In this document: positions 1-9,169 of the stretch, piece after piece | Layout: each line of letters starts with the position of its first letter | Position numbering within the stretch: the first letter of the stretch is position 1 | From: Henricia sp. BOLD:AAB3569 | Lineage: Eukaryota > Echinodermata > Asteroidea > Spinulosida > Echinasteridae | Assembly: GCA_037783545.1 (NCBI GenBank) | Contig: JBBELK010001665.1 | Coordinates: 23,006 to 87,005 of the forward strand | DNA length: 64,000 nucleotides | Reading direction: 5' to 3' | Translations under genes and position numbers: made by a program | The notes under the pieces: model-generated | Database searches by the model: none | Seen by the model: only the letters and a program-made list of their open reading frames with translations | Told to the model about the DNA's origin: nothing

Positions 1-295
1 AAATTGACAGACTTTCGCCGGGAAATGGCAGAGAAATTTCAGAGTTTAGAAAAAAAGGGGTTGGCGCTTCCTGGATGCTCCCGCAACCTGTGGCTGTCTG
101 TACACACCTCTTTGGTGTATTCCTGACTCGTGCGCATGCTCAGTCCTTCGGACTGTCGTTGACACGGCCCAGTTTGGGACGGGATTTTGGTCAAAGTGTG
201 GTCCAAACGTCGGCAAATTTGGAGGTCAACAAATATTCCGACGAACTTCAAATTTTGCATGCTCCAAACACTCTATATTGCGCACTTGTCCTAAA
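1..295 (+). repeat. First monomer at the left edge (A7, caacaaat type)
   Basis: This is a single 295-bp monomer before the first 6-mer higher-order repeat. It carries the ggtcaacaaat variant found only from the left edge to about 10.9 kb. Its start coincides with the window edge, so its left neighbour is not visible. Confidence 0.9.
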
Positions 296-935
296 AAATT
301 GACAGACTTTCGCCGGGAAATGGAAGAGAAATTTCAGAGTTTAGAAAAAAAGGGATTGGCGCTTCCTGGATGCTCCCGCAACCTGTGGCTGTCTGTACAC
401 ACCTCTTTGGTGTATTCCTGACTCGTGCGCATGCTCAGTCCTTCGGACTGTCGTTGACACGGCCCAGTTTGGGACGGGATTTTGGTCAAAGTGTGGTCCA
501 AACGTCGGCAAATTTGGAGGTCAACAAATATTCCGACGAACTTTAAATTTTGCATGCTCCAAACACTCTATATTGCGCACTTGTCCTAAAAAATTGACAG
601 ACTTTCGCCGGGAAATGGCAGAGAAATTTCAGAGTTTAGAAAAAAAAGTGGTTGGCGCTTCCTGGATGCTCCCGCAACCTGTGGCTGTCTGTACACACCT
701 CTTTGGTGTATTCCTGACTCGTGCGCATGCTCAGTCATTCGGACTGTCGTTGACACGGCCCAGTTTGGGACGGGATTTTGGTCAAAATGTGGTCCAAACG
801 TCGGCAAATTTGGAGGTCAAAAAATATTCCGACGAACTTCAAATTTTGCATGCTCCAAACACTCTATATTGCGCACTTGTCCTAAAAAATTGACAGACTT
901 TCGCCGGGAAATGGCAGAGAAATTTCAGAGTTTAG

Positions 936-943
936 AAAAAAAA
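936..943 (+). repeat. Length-variable A-run of the monomer (representative, A8)
   Basis: After tttag comes a run of A before GGGG. A8 gives 296-bp monomers, A7 gives 295 bp (e.g. 1-295), A6 gives 294 bp (e.g. 17139-17432), and A9 accompanies an 11-bp deletion farther right. In some copies the run is interrupted: gaataaaaa (from 18957), gaaaccaaa (near 4780, 8925, 9516) or gaaacaaaa (near 13659, 15710). Because 294 is divisible by three and 296 is not, this run decides whether spurious reading frames cross monomer boundaries. Confidence 0.9.
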
Positions 944-1027
944 GGGGTTGGCGCTTCCTGGATGCTCCCGCAACCTGTGGCTGTCTGTACACACCTCTTT
1001 GGTGTATTCCTGACTCGTGCGCATGCT

Positions 1028-1042
1028 CAGTCCTTCGGACTG
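1028..1042 (+). repeat. Hairpin-forming perfect dyad in the monomer (representative)
   Basis: The arms CAGTCC (1028-1033) and GGACTG (1037-1042) are exact reverse complements around a TTC loop. The same 15 nt recurs in most main-type monomers. Several variants touch it: TTC to TGC in the loop with the stem intact (first near 19352, last near 59169); CAGTCA (3 kb, 5.8 kb, 10.5 kb); CTTCGAACTG and CTTCAGACTG (7.7-13.7 kb); and CAGTAC in every copy of the terminal subfamily. Two different deletions also remove part of it. Any cruciform or protein-binding role is untested. Confidence 0.85.
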
Positions 1043-1074
1043 TCGTTGACACGGCCCAGTTTGGGACGGGATTT

Positions 1075-1096
1075 TGGTCAAAGTGTGGTCCAAACG
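1075..1096 (+). repeat. Imperfect 11-bp direct repeat inside the monomer (representative)
   Basis: TGGTCAAAGTG is followed immediately by TGGTCCAAACG, matching at 8 of 11 positions; a related ggtcaa occurs again about 25 bp downstream. This suggests the monomer itself grew partly by local duplication of a short motif. It recurs throughout the array. Confidence 0.6.
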
Positions 1097-1130
1097 TCGG
1101 CAAATTTGGAGGTCAACAAATATTCCGACG
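1095..1130 (+). repeat. Second inverted repeat in the monomer (representative)
   Basis: CGTCGG (1095-1100) and CCGACG (1125-1130) are reverse complements separated by a 24-nt A/T-rich spacer. Both arms stay intact in nearly all monomers, including the terminal subfamily, although the spacer varies (ggtcaaaaaatatt, ggtcaaaatatatt, ggtcgaaaaatttt). With only 6 bp per arm, this could be chance. Confidence 0.6.
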
Positions 1131-2068
1131 AACTTCAAATTTTGCATGCTCCAAACACTCTATATTGCGCACTTGTCCTAAAAAATTGACAGACTTTCGC
1201 CGGAAATGGAAGAGAAATTTCAGAGTTTAGAAAAAAAGGGGTTGGCGCTTCGTGGATGCTCCCGCAACCTGTGGCTGTCTGTACACACCTCTTTGGTGTA
1301 TTCCTGACTCGTGCGCATGCTCAGTCCTTCGGACTGTCGTTGACACGGCCCAGTTTGGGACGGGATTTTGGTCAAAGTGTGGTCCAAACGTCGGCAAATT
1401 TGGAGGTCAAAAAATATTCCGACGAACTTCAAATTTTGCATGCTCCAAACACTCTATATTGCGCACTTGTCCTAAACAGTTGACAGACTTTCGCCGGGAA
1501 ATGGCAGAGAAATTTCAGAGTTTATAAAAAAAAGGGGTTGGCGCTTCCTGGATGCTCACGCAACCTGTGGCTGTCTGTACACACCTCTTTGGTGTATTCC
1601 TGACTCGTGCGCATGCTCAGTCCTTCGGACTGTCGTTGACACGGCCCAGTTTGGGACGGGATTTTGGTCAAAGTGTGGTCCAAACGTCGGCAAATTTGGA
1701 GGTCAAAAAATATTCCGACGAACTTCAAATTTTGCATGCTCCAAACACTCTATATTGTGCACTTGTCCTAAAAAATTGACAGACTTTCGCCGGGAAATGG
1801 AAGAGAAATTTCAGAGTTTAGAAAAAAAAGGGGTTGGCGCTTCCTGGATGCTCCCGCAACCTGTGGCTGTCTGTACACACCTCTTTGGTGTATTCCTGAC
1901 TCGTGCGCATGCTCAGTCCTTCGGACTGTCGTTGACACGGCCCAGTTTGGGACGGGATTTTGGTCAAAGTGTGGTCCAAACGTCGGCAAATTTGGAGGTC
2001 AAAAAATATTCCGACGAACTTCAAATTTTGCATGCTCCAAACACTCTATATTGCGCACTTGTCCTAAA

Positions 2069-3842
2069 AAATTGACAGACTTTCGCCGGGAAATGGAAGA
2101 GAAATTTCAGAGTTTAGAAAAAAAGGGATTGGCGCTTCCTGGATGCTCCCGCAACCTGTGGCTGTCTGTACACACCTCTTTGGTGTATTCCTGACTCGTG
2201 CGCATGCTCAGTCCTTCGGACTGTCGTTGACACGGCCCAGTTTGGGACGGGATTTTGGTCAAAGTGTGGTCCAAACGTCGGCAAATTTGGAGGTCAACAA
2301 ATATTCCGACGAACTTTAAATTTTGCATGCTCCAAACACTCTATATTGCGCACTTGTCCTAAAAAATTGACAGACTTTCGCCGGGAAATGGCAGAGAAAT
2401 TTCAGAGTTTAGAAAAAAAAGTGGTTGGCGCTTCCTGGATGCTCCCGCAACCTGTGGCTGTCTGTACACACCTCTTTGGTGTATTCCTGACTCGTGCGCA
2501 TGCTCAGTCATTCGGACTGTCGTTGACACGGCCCAGTTTGGGACGGGATTTTGGTCAAAATGTGGTCCAAACGTAGGCAAATTTGGAGGTCAAAAAATAT
2601 TCCGACGAACTTCAAATTTTGCATGCTCCAAACACTCTATATTGCGCACTTGTCCTAAAAAATTGACAGACTTTCGCTGGGAAATGGCAGAGAAATTTCA
2701 GAGTTTAGAAAAAAAAGGGGTTGGCGCTTCCTGGATGCTCCCGCAACCTGTGGCTGTCTGTACACACCTCTTTGGTGTATTCCTGACTCGTGCGCATGCT
2801 CAGTCCTTCGGACTGTCGTTGACACGGCCCAGTTTGGGACGGGATTTTGGTCAAAGTGTGGTCCAAACGTCGGCAAATTTGGAGGTCAACAAATATTCCG
2901 ACGAACTTCAAATTTTGCATGCTCCAAACACTCTATATTGCGCACTTGTCCTAAAAAATTGACAGACTTTCGCCGGGAAATGGAAGAGAAATTTCAGAGT
3001 TTAGAAAAAAAGGGGTTGGCGCTTCGTGGATGCTCCCGCAACCTGTGGCTGTCTGTACACACCTCTTTGGTGTATTCCTGACTCGTGCGCATGCTCAGTC
3101 CTTCGGACTGTCGTTGACACGGCCCAGTTTGGGACGGGATTTTGGTCAAAGTGTGGTCCAAACGTCGGCAAATTTGGAGGTCAAAAAATATTCCGACGAA
3201 CTTCAAATTTTGCATGCTCCAAACACTCTATATTGCGCACTTGTCCTAAACAGTTGACAGACTTTCGCCGGGAAATGGCAGAGAAATTTCAGAGTTTATA
3301 AAAAAAAGGGGTTGGCGCTTCCTGGATGCTCACGCAACCTGTGGCTGTCTGTACACACCTCTTTGGTGTATTCCTGACTCGTGCGCATGCTCAGTCCTTC
3401 GGACTGTCGTTGACACGGCCCAGTTTGGGACGGGATTTTGGTCAAAGTGTGGTCCAAACGTCGGCAAATTTGGAGGTCAAAAAATATTCCGACGAACTTC
3501 AAATTTTGCATGCTCCAAACACTCTATATTGTGCACTTGTCCTAAAAAATTGACAGACTTTCGCCGGGAAATGGAAGAGAAATTTCAGAGTTTAGAAAAA
3601 AAAGGGGTTGGCGCTTCCTGGATGCTCCCGCAACCTGTGGCTGTCTGTACACACCTCTTTGGTGTATTCCTGACTCGTGCGCATGCTCAGTCCTTCGGAC
3701 TGTCGTTGACACGGCCCAGTTTGGGACGGGATTTTGGTCAAAGTGTGGTCCAAACGTCGGCAAATTTGGAGGTCAAAAAATATTCCGACGAACTTGAAAT
3801 TTTGCATGCTCCAAACACTCTATATTGCGCACTTGTCCTAAA
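2069..3842 (+). repeat. 6-monomer higher-order repeat, copy B (1774 bp)
   Basis: This is the direct tandem duplicate of 296-2068. By eye I find only four differences: the restored G, acgtaggc near 2574, cgctggg near 2676, and acttgaaat near 3795. The monomer after it (3843) does not restart the series, so the HOR is present exactly twice here. Confidence 0.93.
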
Positions 3843-4434
3843 AAATTGACAGACTTTCGCCGGGAAATGGCAGAGAAATTTCAGAGTTTAGAAAAAAAAG
3901 TGGTTGGCGCTTCCTGGATGCTCCCGCAACCTGTGGCTGTCTGTACACACCTCTTTGGTGTATTCCTGACTCGTGCGCATGCTCAGTCCTTCGGACTGTC
4001 GTTGACACGGCCCAGTTTGGGACGGGATTTTGGTCAAAGTGTGGTCCAAACGTCGGCAAATTTGGAGGTCAAAAAATATTCCGACGAACTTCAAATTTTG
4101 CATGCTCCAAACACTCTATATTGCGCACTTGTCCTAAAAAATTGACAGACTTTCGCCGGGAAATGGCAGAGAAATTTCAGAGTTTAGAAAAAAAAGGGGT
4201 TGGCGCTTCCTGGATGCTCCCGCAACCTGTGGCTGTCTGTACACACCTCTTTGGTGTATTCCTGACTCGTGCGCATGCTCAGTCCTTCGGACTGTCGTTG
4301 ACACGGCCCAGTTTGGGACGGGATTTTGGTCAAAGTGTGGTCCAAACGTCGGCAAATTTGGAGGTCAACAAATATTCCGACGAACTTCAAATTTTGCATG
4401 CTCCAAACACTCTATATTGCGCACTTGTCCTAAA
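3843..4434 (+). repeat. Two bridging monomers between the 6-mer and 16-mer HORs
   Basis: The first has gtggttgg but the standard cagtccttcgg, a combination not seen in either 6-mer copy. The second is a caacaaat monomer. They may be remnants of a further, partly exchanged HOR copy. Confidence 0.85.
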
Positions 4435-7400
4435 AAATTGACAGACTTTCGCCGGGAAATGGAAGAGAAATTTCAGAGTTTAGAAAAAAAAGGGGTTGGC
4501 GCTTTCTGGATGCTCCCGCAACCTGTGGCTGTCTGTACACACCTCTTTGGTGTATTCCTGACTCGTGCGCATGCTCAGTCCTTCGGACTGTCGTTGACAC
4601 GGCCCAGTTTGGGACGGGATTTTGGTCAAAGTGTGGTCCAAACGTCGGCAAATTTGGATGTCAAAAAATATTCCGACGAACTTCAAATTTTGCATGCTCC
4701 AAACACTCTATATTGCGCACTTGTCCTAAAAAATTGACAGACTTTCGCCGGAAAATGGCAGAGAAATTTCAGAGTTTAGAAACCAAAGGGGTTGGCGCTT
4801 CCTGGATGCTCCCGCAACCTGTGGCTGTCTGTACACACCTCTTTGGTGTATTCCTGACTCGTGCGCATGCTCAGTCCTTCGGACTGCCGTTGACACGGCC
4901 CTGTTTGGGACGGGATTTTGGTCAAAGTGTGGTCCAAACGTCGGCAAATTTGGAGGTCAAAAAATATTCCGACGAACTTCAAATTTTGCATGCTCCAAAC
5001 ACTCTATATTGCGCACTTGTCCTAAAAAATTGACAGACTTTCTCCGGGAAATGGCAGAGAAATTGAAGAGTTTAGAAAAAAAAGGGGTTGGCGCTTCCTG
5101 GATGCTCCCGCAACCTGTGGCTGTCTGTACACACCTCTTTGGTGTATTCCTGACTCGTGCGCATGCTCAGTCCTTCGGACTGTCGTTGACACGGCCCAGT
5201 TTGGGACGGGATTTTGGTCAAAGTGTGGTCCAAACGTCGGCAAATTTGGAGGTCAAAAAATATTCCGACGAACTTCAAATTTTGCATGCTCCAAACACTC
5301 TATATTGCGCACTTGTCCTAAAAAATTGACAGACTTTCGCCGGGAAATGGCAGAGAAATTTCAGAGTTTATAAAAAAAAGGGGTTGGCGCTTCCTGGATG
5401 CTCCCGCAACCTGTGGCTGTCTGTACACACCTCTTTGGTGTATTCCTGACTCGTGCGCATGCTCAGTCCTTCGGACTGTCGTTGACACGGCCCAGTTTGG
5501 GACGGGATTTTGGTCAAAGTGTGGTCCAAACGTCGGCAAATTTGGAGGTCAACAAATATTCCGACGAACTTCAAATTTTGCATGCTCCAAACACTCTATA
5601 TTGCGCACTTGTCCTAAAAAATTGACAGACTTTCGCCGGGAAATAGCAGAGAAAATTTAGAGTTTAGAAAAAAAAGGGGTTGGCGCTTCCTGGATGCTCC
5701 CGCAACCTGTGGCTGTCTGTACACACCTCTTTGGTGTATTCCTGACTCGTGCGCATGCTCAGTCATTCGGACTGTCGTTGACACGGCCCAGTTTGGGACG
5801 GGATTTTGGTCAAAATGTGGTCCAAACGTCGGCAAATTTGGAGGTCAAAAAATATTCCGACGAACTTCAAATTTTGCATGCTCCAAACACTCTATATTGC
5901 GCACTTGTCCTAAAAAATTGACAGACTTTCGCCGGGAAATGGCAGAGAAATTTCAGAGTTTAGAAAAAAAAGGGGTTGGCGCTTCCTGGATGCTCCCGCA
6001 ACCTGTGGCTGTCTGTACACACCTCTTTGGTGTATTCCTGACTCGTGCGCATGCTCAGTCCTTCGGACTGTCGTTGACACGGCCCAGTTTGGGACGGGAT
6101 TTTGGTCAAAGTGTGGTCCAAACGTCGGCAAATTTGGAGGTCAACAAATATTCCGACGAACTTCAAATTTTGCATGCTCCAAACACTCTATATTGCGCAC
6201 TTGTCCTAAAAAATTGACAGACTTTCGCCGGGAAATGGAAGAGAAATTTCAGAGTTTAGAAAAAAAAGGGGTTGGCGCTTCCTGGATGCTCCCGCAACCT
6301 GTGGCTGTCTGTACACACCTCTTTGGTGTATTCCTGACTCGTGCGCATGCTCAGTCCTTCGGACTGTCGTTGACACGGCCCAGTTTGGGACGGGATTTTG
6401 GTCAAAGTGTGGTCCAAACGTCGGCAAATTTGGAGGTCAAAAAATATTCCGACGAACTTCAAATTTTGCATGCTCCAAACACTCTATATTGCGCACTTGT
6501 CCTAAAAAATTGACAGACTTTCGCCTGGAAATGGCAGAGAAATTTCAGAGTTTAGAAAAAAAAGTGGTTGGCGCTTCCTGGATGCTCCCGCAACCTGTGG
6601 CTGTCTGTACACACCTCTTTGGTGTATTCCTGACTCGTGCGCATGCTCAGTCATTCGGACTGTCGTTGACACGGCCCAGTTTGGGACGGGATTTTGGTCA
6701 AAATGTGGTCCAAACGTCGGCAAATTTGGAGGTCAAAAAATATTCCGACGAACTTCAAATTTTGCATGCTCCAAACACTCTATATTGCGCACTTGTCCTA
6801 AAAAATTGACAGACTTTCGCCGGGAAATGGCAGAGAAATTTCAGAGTTTAGAAAAAAAAGGGGTTGGCGCTTCCTGGATGCTCCCGCAACCTGTGGCTGT
6901 CTGTACACACCTCTTTGGTGTATTCCTGACTCGTGCGCATGCTCAGTCCTTCGGACTGTCGTTGACACGGCCCAGTTTGGGACGGGATTTTGGTCAAAGT
7001 GTGGTCCAAACGTCGGCAAATTTGGAGGTCAAAAAATATTCCGACGAACTTCAAATTTTGCATGCTCCAAACACTCTATATTGCGCACTTGTCCTAAAAA
7101 ATTGACAGACTTTCGCCGGGAAATGGCAGAGAAATTTCAGAGTTTAGAAAAAAAGGGGTTGGCGCTTCCTGGATGCTCCCGCAACCTGTGGCTGTCTGTA
7201 CATACCTCTTTGGTGTATTCCTGACTCGTGCGCATGCTCAGTCCTTCGGACTGTCGTTGACACGGCCCAGTTTGGGACGGGATTTTGGTCAAAGTGTGGT
7301 CCAAACGTCGGCAAATTTGGAGGTCAAAAAATATTCCGACGAACTTCAAATTTTGCATGCTCCAAACACTCTATATTGCGCACTTGTCCTAAAAAATTGA

Positions 7401-9169
7401 CAGACTTTCGCCGGGAAATGGCAGAGAAATTTCAGAGTTTAGAAAAAAAAGGGGTTGGCGCTTCCTGGATGCTCCCGCAACCTGTGGCTGTCTGTACACA
7501 CCTCTTTGGTGTATTCCTGACTCGTGCGCATGCTCAGTCCTTCGGACTGTCGTTGACACGGCCCAGTTTGGGACGGGATTTTGGTCAAAATGTGGTCCAA
7601 ACGTCGGCAAATTTGGAGGTCAAAAAATATTCCTACGAACTTCAAATTTTGCATGCTCCAAACACTCTATATTGCGCACTTGTCCTAAAAAATTGACAGA
7701 CTTTCGCCGGGAAATGGCAGAGAAATTTCAGAGTTTAGAAAAAAAAGGGGTTGGCGCTTCCTGGATGCTCCCGCAACCTGTGGCTGTCTGTACACACCTC
7801 TTTGGTGTGTTCCTGACTCGTGCGCATGCTCAGTCCTTCGAACTGTCGTTGACACGGCCCAGTTTGGGACGGGATTTTGGTCAAAGTGTGGTCCAAACGT
7901 CGGCAAATTTGGAGGTCGAAAAATGTTCCGACGAACTTCAAATTTTGCATGCTCCAAAGACTCTATATTGCGCACTTGTCCTAAAAAATTGACAGACTTT
8001 CGCCGGGAAATGGCAGAGAAATTTCAGAGTTTAGAAAAAAAAGGGGTTGGCGCTTCCTGGATGCTCCCTCAACCTGTGGCTGTCTGTACACACCTCTTTG
8101 GTGTATTCCTGACTCGTGCGCATGCTCAGTCCTTCAGACTGTCGTTGACACGGCCCAGTTTGAGACGGGATTTTGGTCAAAGTGTGGTCCAAACGTCGGC
8201 AAATTTGGAGGTCAAAAAATATTCTGACGAACTTCAAATTTTGCATGCTCCAAACACTCTATATTGCGCACTTGTCCTAAAAAATTGACAGACTTTCGCC
8301 GGGAAATGGCAGAGAAATTTCAGAGTTTAGAAAAAAAAGGGGTTGGCGCTTCCTGGATGCTCCCGCAACCTGTGGCTGTCTGTACACACCTCTTTGGTGT
8401 GTTCCTGACTCGTGCGCATGCTCAGTCCTTCGAACTGTCGTTGACACGGCCCAGTTTGGGACGGGATTTTGGTCAAAGTGTGGTCCAAACGTCGGCAAAT
8501 TTGGAGGTCGAAAAATGTTCCGACGAACTTCAAATTTTGCATGCTCCAAAGACTCTATATTGCGCACTTGTCCTAAAAAATTGACAGACTTTCGCCGGGA
8601 AATGGCAGAGAAATTTCAGAGTTTAGAAAAAAAAGGGGTTGGCGCTTCCTGGATGCTCCCTCAACCTGTGGCTGTCTGTACACACCTCTTTGGTGTATTC
8701 CTGACTCGTGCGCATGCTCAGTCCTTCAGACTGTCGTTGACACGGCCCAGTTTGGGACGGGATTTTGGTCAAAGTGTGGTCCAAACGTCGGCAAATTTGG
8801 ATGTCAAAAAATATTCCGACGAACTTCAAATTTTGCATGCTCCAAACACTCTATATTGCGCACTTGTCCTAAAAAATTGACAGACTTTCGCCGAAAAATG
8901 GCAGAGAAATTTCAGAGTTTAGAAACCAAAGGGGTTGGCGCTTCCTGGATGCTCCCGCAACCTGTGGCTGTCTGTACACACCTCTTTGGTGTATTCCTGA
9001 CTCGTGCGCATGCTCAGTCCTTCGGACTGTCGTTGACACGGCCCAGTTTGGGACGGGATTTTGGTCAAAGTGTGGTTCAAACGTCGGCAAATTTGGAGGT
9101 CAAAAAATATTCCGACGAACTTCAAATTTTGCATGCTCCAAACACTCTATATTGCGCACTTGTCCTAAA
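4435..9169 (+). repeat. 16-monomer higher-order repeat, copy A (4735 bp)
   Basis: The marker order starts with gaagag plus ttggatgtc, then gccggaaaatgg with gaaaccaaa and ggccctgttt, then tctccggg with attgaagag, tttataaaaa, aaatagcag with aatttagag, and so on. It ends with a tandemly duplicated dimer and a gaaaccaaa monomer (8874-9169). The first 15 monomers recur in the same order in copy B at a constant offset of 4735. A private change is gctttctgg near 4502. The fifteenth monomer has ttggatgtc near 8800 where copy B has ttggaggtc, and the sixteenth is of a different type, so the exchange point probably lies near 8.7-8.9 kb. Confidence 0.93.
7690..8873 (+). repeat. Nested dimer duplication inside the 16-mer, copy A
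   Basis: Monomer types X (gtgtgttcc, cttcgaactg, gtcgaaaaatgttcc, caaagactc) and Y (ctccctcaacc, cttcagactg) alternate as X-Y-X-Y with a 592-bp period. The first Y also has tgagacggg and attctgacg, which the second Y lacks. The whole arrangement reappears 4735 bp downstream, so the dimer duplicated before the 16-mer did. Confidence 0.9.

Larger units (their letters stand above)
887..1182 (+). repeat. Representative 296-bp monomer (internal map)
   Basis: This monomer is used to describe the unit; positions within the unit are coordinate minus 886. The A-run is at 50-57, the TGTACA hexamer near 102, a GCGCATGC near 133-140, the 15-nt hairpin at 142-156, the 11-bp direct repeat at 189-210, and the second inverted repeat has arms at 209-214 and 239-244. 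A second A-rich tract lies near 228-235 and a third straddles the monomer junction. Counting gives 141 G+C of 296 (48 percent) and 15 CpG. The octamer GCATGCTC occurs twice, before the hairpin and near the right end. This copy carries the regional variant ggtcaacaaat; the commoner form is ggtcaaaaaat. Confidence 0.95.
296..2068 (+). repeat. 6-monomer higher-order repeat, copy A (1773 bp)
   Basis: The six monomers are distinguishable by markers in order: gggattgg with actttaaat; gtggttgg with cagtcattcgg and aatgtgg; caacaaat; cttcgtgg with a cctaaacag end; tttataaaaa with ctcacgc and a gtgcac end; and a gaagag monomer. The same order follows directly in copy B. Copy A has lost one G near 1202 (gccggaaat), which explains the 1-bp length difference. 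Confidence 0.93.

Noticed and set aside
75-302. 75-codon ATG open frame (starting MLPQPVAVCTH) that recurs in most monomers
   Set aside because: It overlaps equally open frames on the other strand and in other phases, and its variants fall at all codon positions. In every terminal-subfamily monomer the cgtagatacgg change puts a TAG in this frame. There is no sign of protein-level constraint.
573-893. 106-codon open frames starting from TTG across the monomer junction
   Set aside because: They depend on a TTG start and on A-run length, and they vanish or shift with each 1-bp change. They are a by-product of the repeat.
1161-1172. TATA-like ctctatattgcgc as a promoter
   Set aside because: A short A/T motif found in every monomer, with no other promoter element or transcription evidence; not annotated.
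887-1182. CENP-B box
   Set aside because: I looked for the TTCG-N4-A-N2-CGGG pattern on both strands at the ttcgccggg, cttcggactg, gacggg and cccgcaacc sites. None has the required spacing and A.
887-1182. tRNA-, 5S- or snRNA-derived repeat (SINE-like satellite)
   Set aside because: No box A/box B pair, 5S internal control region or snRNA core could be recognised in the monomer.
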